This document shows, piece by piece, positions 40,777 to 49,150 of a DNA stretch of 64,000 nt. The stretch is from Paenibacillus donghaensis. GTDB taxonomy: Bacteria > Bacillota > Bacilli > Paenibacillales > Paenibacillaceae. The stretch covers positions 2,976,001-3,040,000 of the forward strand of contig NZ_CP021780.1 of the NCBI RefSeq assembly GCF_002192415.1, read 5' to 3'. A model generated the notes under the pieces. The model saw only the letters and a program-made list of their open reading frames with translations. It did not search any database and had not been told where the DNA came from. Position 1 is the stretch's first letter; the number at the start of each line of letters is the position of its first letter. The position numbers and the translations under genes were made by a program.

Positions 40777-43700
40777 GTGGGCAAAGAACAGTCGGAGCAG
40801 GATATAAGCAATGATATCGCCATCGTCAGCATGGTGTGCCGGTTCCCCGGAGTAGATTCCTTGGAGCAATATTGGGAGCTTCTCGCCAGTGGAACGGATG
40901 CGCTTCAGTTAAGCCCCGCACCGGCAGGACCAGGCATTGAACCCCTGAACCGCTTAGGAAGCGAAGGCCTGATTCAAGTGAACACGTCACTGAAGGATAC
41001 GGAGAAATTTGATGCGGCCTTCTTCAAGCTAACTGCCAGGGAAGCCGAAATCACCGATCCGCAGCATCGGATTTTTATGGAATGCGCTTGGGAGGTGCTG
41101 GAGAAGGCGGGATATAATCCGCTGAATTATCCCGGATTGATTGGTTTGTTCGCGGGAGTCAGCACTAGTACGTACCTGATTAACCATTTGCTTGCGGACC
41201 GGGACCGGAATGAATCCGTCAGTGATTTGCAGCTGATGATCGCCAACGATAAAGACCATATGACTGCACAAATCGCCTACCGTCTTAATATATGCGGACC
41301 TGTGGTTGCCGTACAGACTTCTTGCTCCACTTCCCTTGTGGCAACACATCTGGCTTGTGAGAGTCTGCTCAGCGGGCAATGTGACCTCGCTCTGGCCGGG
41401 GGGGTGACGCTTAAATTCCCGCAGGTGCCAGGCTACGTGTACCACCAGGGAGGGCTGACCGCTGCGGATGGGCAGATTCGCGCTTTTGACGCAGAAGCTA
41501 CCGGGACGGTATACAGCAACGGCCTCGGGGTTGTCGTCTTGAAAAGGCTTGAGGATGCGCTGCGGGACGGCGATTCGATCCAAGCTGTGATCAAAGGGTC
41601 GGCGATTAACAGCGACGGCGCTAACCGGATTGGTTATGCCGCTCCGGGCGTGAATGGCCAGGCTGCAGTCATTGCCGAAGCGATGAGCATCGCTCAAGTC
41701 CAGCCGGATGATATCAGCTACGTTGAAGCCCATGGCAGCGGCACGCCGCTAGGGGATGATATCGAGCTGGAAGCACTCAGCAGGGCGTTTGCATCGGCGC
41801 GCTCGAACCGTTTTTGCGCGATTGGTTCGGCCAAAACCAACATTGGACATGTCGAGATGGCTTCCGGGGCAGCCGGTCTGATCAAAACGGCACTTTCGCT
41901 TAAACACCGGCAAATTCCGGCGAGTCTGCATTTTGAGACCCCGAATGCCAAACTGGAGGAGCGGGATTGTCCCTTCTATGTGAATGATATGTTGTCTGAC
42001 TGGGAGGCGGGTGAGCAGGGACGATATGCCGGAGTCAGCTCCTTTGGACTAGGGGGTATTAATGCCCATCTGGTGTTAACCGAAGCACCGGCCCGGACGG
42101 AAGGTGATGCGGAGAACCGCTGTGAGCTGCTCGTCCTGTCGGCCAAGACCACAAGTGCGCTGGAACAGATGTGCTCCAATATGGCCATATATATCGAAGA
42201 ACACCAGCAGCTGAATCTAAGCGACGTAGCCTTCACCCTAAAGACAGGGCGCGCGGTGTTTCCCGTCTCAACAGCCATAGTATTCCGTGGACGTACTGAT
42301 CTGCTGAAACAGCTTAGGGCTGCGAAGATTACTCCCTCCAGTGCTGTCGCCGAGGGCAAATCAGCGGTTGGCTTAAGCTTTTCCCAGAATTGTGTGCTCT
42401 CATCCGAGGCCGCTCGCGATTTATACGAATCACATCCGCCATTCCGGCATTGGATCGGCGAGTTGTCCGACCAAATCCGCCGCTCATATCCACTGGATGT
42501 GAGACATTCGGTGCGGTCCGCGCTAGTATCAGAGGATTACGCGGCTGGGAGAATAGTATCGTTCACCCTGCAAATGGCGCTTGGCCGTATTTTTCTCAGT
42601 TGGGGCATCGAAGTCTCCTCCATTACCGGTACAGGAACAGGAGCTTGGGTCGCACGGGTGTTGAAAGGCGAATGCGCTTTGGAGGATGCTCTGAAGCAGG
42701 CCGGTATCGAAGGGGCTGAAAGCCATTCCCGGCAGGCACCCGCACAGGCGGAACAGATCTATATTCTCAACCTCGGTGAGTCCGGTCAAGACTGCGGACA
42801 GCCTTCCACAGCTGATCAAGCCCCAGGTCTATATTGGCTGCAAACGGAAATTTCCCGGCTGTGGCTGGCAGGCGCTGGACCGGATTGGATGCTCTATTAC
42901 GATGGGGAGCATAGACGCAAGCTGGAGCTGCCCACATATCCTTTTGAACGCGAGGTGTTCTGGATTGGCCCATCCGGTGGACGTGCCGCAACAAATGCTG
43001 CGAGTGACTTAGGCGAAGCAAACAGGCCTTCAAGCATGGATTACCGGCAAAAAGTCAAAGAAATCTGGGAGCAGAGCCTGGGTATAGAGATCACGGACGG
43101 GCAGGAAACCTTCTTCGAGCTAGGCGGGCATTCCCTGCTGGCGACGCAGATTTTGTTTGTACTGAACAAAACCTTCCGTATGGAGCTTTCTCTCCAGCAG
43201 TTTTTCGATCATCCCACTGTGGACGATCTCGCGGCACTCGCAGCGGAACAGGCCAACCAGGGCATCAGTGTGTATACAGATCTTCCCGAGGTAAAGGTTG
43301 CCGAGGCAGAGCGCTATGAACCTTTCCCACTGACCGATGTGCAAAAAGCCTACTGGATCGGCCGTGCAGAAGGTCTGGAGCTTGGGAATGTATCGACCCA
43401 TATGTATTTTGAAAATGATGTTGCAGACCTCAATCTGAAGGTGTTCCAACAGGCGTTTCAGTCTTTGATTAAACGCCATGAGATGCTTCGCGCGGTGATG
43501 CTGCCGGATGGACGGCAGCAAATTCTGCCTCACGTTCCCGGCTATGCGATCCGTTCCTATGATATGGCCTCCACCGGGGGAGAAGAGCGGAACGCACACG
43601 TAAACTCCCTTCGTGAAGAGATGTCGCATCAGGTTCTGGATTGCTGCCAGTGGCCGCTGTTTGATGTCCGCGCCACTCGGTTGCCGGAAGGCCGGGTGCG

Positions 43701-46700
43701 CCTGCATATCAGCGTCGATCTGCTCATCGCCGATGCCTGGAGCCTTGAGCTGCTGCTGCGCGAGCTGTCTGTGCTGTACTCGAATCCAGCCCATGTCTTC
43801 GAGCCTCTGACCCTGTCATTCCGCGATTATGTGCTGGCCTCGGCAGATATTGAACAGAGCGAATTATTCCGCCGCTCTGAGACGTATTGGCAGAACCGGC
43901 TGGACTCCCTGCCGATGGGACCGCAGTTTGAACTCGTGAAGGAGCCGGCGCAAGTGCTCAAGCCGGAATTCAGGCGGCGGCAGCATGTACTGTCTGCCAC
44001 ACAGTGGAAGCAGATCAAAAAAAGAGCAGAGGGGTATGGCATTACCTCTACGGTGACGCTGCTGTCCGCTTTTGCCGAAGTGCTGACGTTATGGAGCCGC
44101 AAGGCGCATTTCGCCCTTAATCTGACCTTATTCAACCGGTTGCCGATCCATCCCGAAGTGGGGGAAGTCATAGGGGACTTCACATCTCTTACCCTGCTGG
44201 AAATCGACAACCGTGAACCCGGCGCTTTCATCCGGCGGGCGCAGCGCCATCAGCGCAGGCTGCTGGAGGATATGGATCACCGCTATTTCAGCGGTGTGCG
44301 GGTGACGCGGGAGCTGCTGGCCAAATATAAAGAGCCGTCGAAAGCCATCGTACCGGTGATCTTCACGAGTATTCTGAACCAAACGGAGCAAGCTGGGGGC
44401 GCAGCCCCGCCAGATCAGACCTTGCAGGAGGACCGTTACAGTGTCTCGCAGACCCCTCAGGTATGGCTGGATCATCAAGTGCTGGAACGCAATGGGGAAC
44501 TCCATTTCAACTGGGATTCGGTAGATGAGCTGTTCCCGGACGGCATGCTGGACGAGATGTTCGCGGCCTATTGCCAGTTGCTGAGTATGCTGGCTAAAGA
44601 AGGTGAAGTCTGGAACGAACCACTGCCCCTGAGCATGGAGCTTGCGCATAGGATGCCGCACCGCGAACGTCTCCATGAGATGGCATCGTTCCATACCGGT
44701 TCTCTAAGGCCGAATTCGTTACCTGAATCACTTCTTGAGCGTTATCATGGCCATGTCGGGAACCGTCCGTCCGCCGTGGCTCTTATCGCCTCCGGCCGGC
44801 AGCTGAGTTATTCCGAACTAAACAGCTACGCAGATTTTGTAGCCGGTCAGCTCTTAAGAATTGGAATCAGGCCAGGTGAGCCGGTGGCCGTTGTGATGCA
44901 CAAAGGCTGGGAGCAAATCGCCGCCGTACTCGGGATTCTCAAAGCCCGTGGGGCTTATCTGCCTGTGGACGCTTCGCTTCCTAAGGGCCGGATTGCAGAG
45001 CTTCTGCGGCTTGGACAAGTCAAAAGTGCTGTCGTCCAGCCCCATTTGGATCATACGGATTGGCCGCAACTTGTGCCGGTTGTTCTTACAGGGGAATGCC
45101 AAGCGGACGGTAGCTACGATGCAGCGGACCCGGAGGCGGCGAACCGTCTGGCGTATATTATGTTCACATCAGGCAGCACAGGCGTTCCCAAGGGTGTGAT
45201 GGTCAATCACCACTCTGTTCTGAATACAACTGAAGAAATCCTGCGCACTTATGAGGTTGGACCGCATGATGTCATGCTCGGCTTGTCCGCGCTAAACTTT
45301 GACCTGTCCGTGTTCGACATCTTCGGGATGCTCTCTGCAGGAGGCACACTGGTGCTGCCGGACAAAGATCATCTTAGAAATCCTGCACATTGGCTGGAGC
45401 TGATGAACCGGACTGGCGTGACGCTCTGGAATACGGTTCCAGCGCTTCTAAGTATGCTCACCGAACTGGTCAAAGAGGAGATTTCACCGGTGTGCAGCTC
45501 GTTGCGTCTGGCTCTGCTTAGCGGCGACTGGATACCACTGGCTCTGCCTCAAGCAGCCAGCCGGTTGAATCCGGGACTTGAAGTAGTTTCTTTGGGGGGA
45601 GCCACCGAAGCGGCTATTTGGTCGATCGCCTTCCCGGTCAAGGAATTCATGTCTGGCTGGACCAGCATTCCTTACGGACGTTCACTTGCCAATCAACGGA
45701 TTTACGTGCTGAACGAACGGATGGAGGAGTGCCCTGTAGGCGTGAGCGGAGAGCTGTACATTGGGGGAGCAGGGCTTGCCATGGGCTACTGGCAGGATGA
45801 ATTACGCACCCTAGAACGATTCATCCGTCATCCTCTGACCGGCCAGCGGCTCTACCGTACCGGAGATCTCGGGCGGTACGCCGGGGACGGAAATATTGAA
45901 TTCCTGGGCAGGGAGGATCTGCAGATCAAGATACGCGGCCATCGCATTGAGCTGGGTGAGGTTGAAGCTGCCCTGAAATCCCACTCTTATATCAAGAACG
46001 CCGCCGTACTGACCCAAGGAGAAGGCGAACGCAAGCGGTTAACTGCTTACGTGACCGTGGACCGTGAACAAGCCTACGGTGTTGCGGGTATGGCCGGACA
46101 GGAGCTGATTACAGGCGCGGTGGACCGGATGTTGTTCAAACTGAATGAACCCGCACTGCGGAAAGATCTGTCGGGTAGAAGCTACAGTCTGTATGACACC
46201 GACGAAGGTGCCCCCTTCTTGCGGCGGCGCAGCTACCGCACCTTCGTGCAGGAACCGATTTCCCAGCGCCAATTCGGGGCATTTACGTCCGCGTTGTCGC
46301 AAAGAACCTTCGACGGGCTGCCTTTTCCCAAGTTCCAATATGGTTCAGCAGGTGGTTTATATCCGGTTCAAGTCTACTTCCACTTGAAGCCGGGAGCAGT
46401 AGAAGCACTGCCTGGCGGCCTGTATTATTACAACCGCAAGGAGCATCAGCTTGTACAGCTCGAAGAAAACCCAGGGATCAATGCTGCTATTCATGCGCCG
46501 GGAAACCGCGCGGTTTATGAGGCTTCGGCCTTCCAGATCTTCCTGATCGGCCGGATGGATGCCATCGCCCCTATGTATGGGCAGAAGGACGGTCTGGGCT
46601 ATGCGATGATGGAGGCGGGGATCATCTCGCAACTGCTGGAAGATAAAGGTCCTGCACATGGAATTGGCTTGATTCAGATGGGTACTCTAGGCTTTGAACA

Positions 46701-47382
46701 GATCCGGCCGATGCTCCGACTGGGCGCAAGCGACGTGTATCTGCATTGCCTGCTTGGGGGCGGCATTACGCAGGAGCAGATGAGCCTGGCCGGACAACTG
46801 GACGAATTGAACCGGTATTCTTCTGATAAAACATCCACAACAGAGAGCAAACCGGACATCGGCAAGGCACTGACAGCCTATTTAAAAGAGAAGCTGCCTT
46901 CGTATATGGTGCCATCTGCCATACAGGAACTGGAGAATTTCCCGCTGACAGCTAACGGCAAAGTGGACCGCAATGCGCTTGCTCTGCTGGCACCACAGTC
47001 TCAGGAAACAAACGAAGCAGCCGCTCTCCTGACCGGCGAACTGCCAACCGGGTCGGCCCAGCTCTTGCAGCAGATTACAGAAGCCTGGCGCCAAGTCCTG
47101 AACCGTCAGGATGTCGGCCTGCACGACAACTTCTTCGATCTTGGCGGTGATTCGATTACCATGGTAGCGTTGTTCCGCGAATTACAGGCGGATTATGGCA
47201 GCAGGCTGACCATGGTAGAACTATTCAGGTATCCGACGATAACAGAGCTGTGTGAATTCCTATTGGAAGATGAAGCTGCTTCAAAGCCACACGATGGACT
47301 GCCCTTGGAGCGGGATCGGGCGGATTCCCGGCGCAGCGCCCTGGCCCAACTGGCTGGCAAACAACGGCAAGGCCGACAATAA
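40777..47382 (+). CDS. clbK-like: PKS-NRPS KS-vestigial AT-T-Cy-A(Cys)-Ox-T (ClbK-like)
   Basis: 2201 residues (ClbK is about 2154). GTG start with AAGGAGG at 40763-40769. KS active (TSCSTSL, Cys near 182; EAHGSGT; TNIGH). The AT-like stretch is shortened and reads GTGTGAW where GHSxGE should be (codons from 42628), so it is dead. T1 has ELGGHSLL near 783. Cy has DLLIADAWS near 980. The A domain (FDLSVFD near 1508) gives D-L-F-N-L-S-L-I-W-K, cysteine. An FMN oxidase domain of the nitroreductase fold (RRRSYRTF, YGSAGGLYPV) lies at about 1800-1995, inserted before the A10 motif ANGKVDR, as in epothilone and bleomycin thiazole modules. T2 has LGGDSIT near 2123. Expected role: one extension, probably with aminomalonyl from the trans-AT, then a second thiazoline and oxidation to thiazole. 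Confidence 0.94.
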   Translation: MGKEQSEQDISNDIAIVSMVCRFPGVDSLEQYWELLASGTDALQLSPAPAGPGIEPLNRLGSEGLIQVNTSLKDTEKFDAAFFKLTAREAEITDPQHRIFMECAWEVLEKAGYNPLNYPGLIGLFAGVSTSTYLINHLLADRDRNESVSDLQLMIANDKDHMTAQIAYRLNICGPVVAVQTSCSTSLVATHLACESLLSGQCDLALAGGVTLKFPQVPGYVYHQGGLTAADGQIRAFDAEATGTVYSNGLGVVVLKRLEDALRDGDSIQAVIKGSAINSDGANRIGYAAPGVNGQAAVIAEAMSIAQVQPDDISYVEAHGSGTPLGDDIELEALSRAFASARSNRFCAIGSAKTNIGHVEMASGAAGLIKTALSLKHRQIPASLHFETPNAKLEERDCPFYVNDMLSDWEAGEQGRYAGVSSFGLGGINAHLVLTEAPARTEGDAENRCELLVLSAKTTSALEQMCSNMAIYIEEHQQLNLSDVAFTLKTGRAVFPVSTAIVFRGRTDLLKQLRAAKITPSSAVAEGKSAVGLSFSQNCVLSSEAARDLYESHPPFRHWIGELSDQIRRSYPLDVRHSVRSALVSEDYAAGRIVSFTLQMALGRIFLSWGIEVSSITGTGTGAWVARVLKGECALEDALKQAGIEGAESHSRQAPAQAEQIYILNLGESGQDCGQPSTADQAPGLYWLQTEISRLWLAGAGPDWMLYYDGEHRRKLELPTYPFEREVFWIGPSGGRAATNAASDLGEANRPSSMDYRQKVKEIWEQSLGIEITDGQETFFELGGHSLLATQILFVLNKTFRMELSLQQFFDHPTVDDLAALAAEQANQGISVYTDLPEVKVAEAERYEPFPLTDVQKAYWIGRAEGLELGNVSTHMYFENDVADLNLKVFQQAFQSLIKRHEMLRAVMLPDGRQQILPHVPGYAIRSYDMASTGGEERNAHVNSLREEMSHQVLDCCQWPLFDVRATRLPEGRVRLHISVDLLIADAWSLELLLRELSVLYSNPAHVFEPLTLSFRDYVLASADIEQSELFRRSETYWQNRLDSLPMGPQFELVKEPAQVLKPEFRRRQHVLSATQWKQIKKRAEGYGITSTVTLLSAFAEVLTLWSRKAHFALNLTLFNRLPIHPEVGEVIGDFTSLTLLEIDNREPGAFIRRAQRHQRRLLEDMDHRYFSGVRVTRELLAKYKEPSKAIVPVIFTSILNQTEQAGGAAPPDQTLQEDRYSVSQTPQVWLDHQVLERNGELHFNWDSVDELFPDGMLDEMFAAYCQLLSMLAKEGEVWNEPLPLSMELAHRMPHRERLHEMASFHTGSLRPNSLPESLLERYHGHVGNRPSAVALIASGRQLSYSELNSYADFVAGQLLRIGIRPGEPVAVVMHKGWEQIAAVLGILKARGAYLPVDASLPKGRIAELLRLGQVKSAVVQPHLDHTDWPQLVPVVLTGECQADGSYDAADPEAANRLAYIMFTSGSTGVPKGVMVNHHSVLNTTEEILRTYEVGPHDVMLGLSALNFDLSVFDIFGMLSAGGTLVLPDKDHLRNPAHWLELMNRTGVTLWNTVPALLSMLTELVKEEISPVCSSLRLALLSGDWIPLALPQAASRLNPGLEVVSLGGATEAAIWSIAFPVKEFMSGWTSIPYGRSLANQRIYVLNERMEECPVGVSGELYIGGAGLAMGYWQDELRTLERFIRHPLTGQRLYRTGDLGRYAGDGNIEFLGREDLQIKIRGHRIELGEVEAALKSHSYIKNAAVLTQGEGERKRLTAYVTVDREQAYGVAGMAGQELITGAVDRMLFKLNEPALRKDLSGRSYSLYDTDEGAPFLRRRSYRTFVQEPISQRQFGAFTSALSQRTFDGLPFPKFQYGSAGGLYPVQVYFHLKPGAVEALPGGLYYYNRKEHQLVQLEENPGINAAIHAPGNRAVYEASAFQIFLIGRMDAIAPMYGQKDGLGYAMMEAGIISQLLEDKGPAHGIGLIQMGTLGFEQIRPMLRLGASDVYLHCLLGGGITQEQMSLAGQLDELNRYSSDKTSTTESKPDIGKALTAYLKEKLPSYMVPSAIQELENFPLTANGKVDRNALALLAPQSQETNEAAALLTGELPTGSAQLLQQITEAWRQVLNRQDVGLHDNFFDLGGDSITMVALFRELQADYGSRLTMVELFRYPTITELCEFLLEDEAASKPHDGLPLERDRADSRRSALAQLAGKQRQGRQ

Positions 47383-47406
47383 CCAAATTACAGGAGGGAA
47401 CAGACG

Positions 47407-48192
47407 ATGAAGAAAATAGATCTGGGAGCAAATATGAAGACTTATATCGAGGGGACCTTTTGTTGGGCCGAGCTGGGCAGCGGTGATCCGGCGGCATCCA
47501 CTGCATTTTATACGGCGTTATTTCCCTGGACCACGCAAATTACAACGATGGAGGATGGGCGCAGCTATACGGTAATCCAATCGCAAGAACAAGATGTGGC
47601 TGCTATGTATTCCTTGGAAGAAGCCAATCAGCCCTCCTTCTGGGGATGTTACATTGCCGTTCAGGATGTAGGCATCTCAGCGGAACGGGCTAAATCACTC
47701 GGAGCGGAAATGCTCATTCCCCCAAGACGCATAGCCGATAAGGGTAGCATGTGTGCGTTCCGCGATCCTACCGGAGCCATGGTTGCTTTGTGGGAAGCGG
47801 GAGAGCACCCAGGCTCGGGTGTTCTGCATGAACCTTACAGTATGGACTGGCATGAGTTGTATACAACAGATCTGGACGCAGCCGCTCATTTTTATATGGA
47901 ACTGCTGGGTTGGTCGATGGAGGAAGTGCCTGCTCCCTCAGGGCGTTATCTCCAGTTCAAAGCAGGTCCAGACTACGCAGCAGGCATGAAGTCTATTCCC
48001 AGTACCATGGGTGACATGAGGAGCGGCTGGGGACTTTATTTCAAAGTACCCCGGTGCGAGGAAGCCGTTCAGCATGCGGTTGCCTTGGGAGCTACTGTAG
48101 TTATTCCTCCAACCTCTGTGCCGGGTGTCGGGAAATTTGCCACTTTGCAGGATCCGCAGGGAGCTTTCTTCTCCATACAGCATGGGTTCTAG
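47407..48192 (+). CDS. VOC-family protein, two glyoxalase/bleomycin-resistance-like domains
   Basis: 261 residues with two similar vicinal-oxygen-chelate halves. The first starts GTFCWAELGSGDPAAS and includes FYTALFPW; the second starts MDWHELYTTDLDAA and includes FYMELLGW; each half ends in a conserved D-P-x-G-A motif (DPTGAMVALWE, DPQGAFFSIQH). The fold is used by metal-dependent glyoxalases and dioxygenases and by proteins that sequester or modify bleomycin, fosfomycin and mitomycin. It follows the last synthase by 24 bp with a CAGGAGGGA site, so it is probably co-transcribed. It has no counterpart in the E. coli clb island. Self-resistance or tailoring is inferred from position only. Confidence 0.8.
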   Translation: MKKIDLGANMKTYIEGTFCWAELGSGDPAASTAFYTALFPWTTQITTMEDGRSYTVIQSQEQDVAAMYSLEEANQPSFWGCYIAVQDVGISAERAKSLGAEMLIPPRRIADKGSMCAFRDPTGAMVALWEAGEHPGSGVLHEPYSMDWHELYTTDLDAAAHFYMELLGWSMEEVPAPSGRYLQFKAGPDYAAGMKSIPSTMGDMRSGWGLYFKVPRCEEAVQHAVALGATVVIPPTSVPGVGKFATLQDPQGAFFSIQHGF

Positions 48193-48270
48193 AGCAAGAT
48201 TCGTCCGGGATAGCTCTGAGCAACTTGGGGCTGTCCCGAATATTCTAATGAATAGTGAGGTAGTGACAAG

Positions 48271-49026
48271 ATGAGCTATTTGCAGATTACTAAAGAAAAT
48301 ATAAGACAAGAACATATCTGCTGCGCCTTGGGGGCTAAGCAATATGAACAAGCCGTTTCGGACAAAAAGCAGTGGCTGAGCGAACGGATGGAGGAAGGAC
48401 TGGTTTTTTACCGGCTGAATGACCGGGCGAAGGTTTTTATTGAATATTTGCCAGCTGAGAACGCCTGGATACCGCTTCATGCTCCTAACTATATGTACAT
48501 TAACTGCCTATGGGTGTCCGGCCGACACAAGGATAACGGTCATTCCAAGCAATTGCTGGCTAAATGCAAGGCAGATGCCCAAGCCCTGGGCATGGACGGT
48601 ATCGTGCATATTGTGAGCAAGAAGAAAATGCCATATTTGAGCGACAAACGTTTTTTTGAGCATATGGGATTTCAAATCGCCGATGAAGCGGCCCCGTATT
48701 TCGAGTTGGCCGTGCTTAAATGGAACGATGAAGCAGAAGAACCGTCTTTTGCAACTGCCGTGAAGTCTTCACCGGCCACAGAAGATGGAATTTGTATTTA
48801 TTACACGCCACAATGCCCCTTTGCCGTTGGAATATTGGAGGATTTGCGGACAGTAGCGAAGAAGAGAGGCATACCGTTTACTGCCCAACTCCTTACTACC
48901 AAGGAAGCAGCCCAAGCCGCCCCCTCGGTATGGACAACCTTCAGCCTGTTCGTAGACGGCAAGTTTATCACCCATGAAATTATGAGTCCCAACAAGTTTG
49001 CGAAGCTGCTCGACAGCGTTAAATAA
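48271..49026 (+). CDS. yoaP-like: GNAT acetyltransferase with YoaP-type thioredoxin-like C-terminal domain
   Basis: 251 residues, the length of B. subtilis YoaP. The N-terminal ~150 residues are a GNAT fold: beta strand YINCLWVSGRHKDNGHSKQLL with the acetyl-CoA loop (R-x-x-G/N-G), then a helix and FFEHMGFQIA. The last ~80 residues form a small domain with YYTPQCPFAV, resembling a thioredoxin-fold segment with a single Cys. Substrate is unknown. It lies inside the cluster between the VOC gene and the amidase, on the same strand, with a 78-bp gap and a weak ribosome site. In zwittermicin producers the self-resistance enzyme is an acetyltransferase, so a protective role is possible; a general small-molecule acetyltransferase is the alternative. 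Confidence 0.8.
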   Translation: MSYLQITKENIRQEHICCALGAKQYEQAVSDKKQWLSERMEEGLVFYRLNDRAKVFIEYLPAENAWIPLHAPNYMYINCLWVSGRHKDNGHSKQLLAKCKADAQALGMDGIVHIVSKKKMPYLSDKRFFEHMGFQIADEAAPYFELAVLKWNDEAEEPSFATAVKSSPATEDGICIYYTPQCPFAVGILEDLRTVAKKRGIPFTAQLLTTKEAAQAAPSVWTTFSLFVDGKFITHEIMSPNKFAKLLDSVK

Positions 49027-49041
49027 GTAGAAACGGCTTCG

Positions 49042-49061
49042 CCGCCCTCTGTAAGAGGCGG
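49042..49061 (+). other. GC-rich hairpin in the gap before the amidase gene
   Basis: CCGCCCTC and GAGGCGG pair with a five-base loop and one bulge, 16 bases after the acetyltransferase stop. No T-run follows, so it is not a convincing terminator; it may be an mRNA stabiliser or processing site. The rest of 49027-49150 is AT-rich just before the amidase and could hold a weak promoter, but no clear hexamers are seen. Confidence 0.35.
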
Positions 49062-49150
49062 TGTCCGCTTCAGCGAGAAATAGAAGGATAAAGGATCGCG
49101 GATAACATATACTTTCTTATATTTTAAAATAGATGCAGGGAGGAAGAACC

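Noticed and set aside
49042..49061. Terminator between the acetyltransferase and amidase genes
   Set aside because: The hairpin has no T-run after it, so I treat the amidase as probably co-transcribed or with a weak internal promoter.
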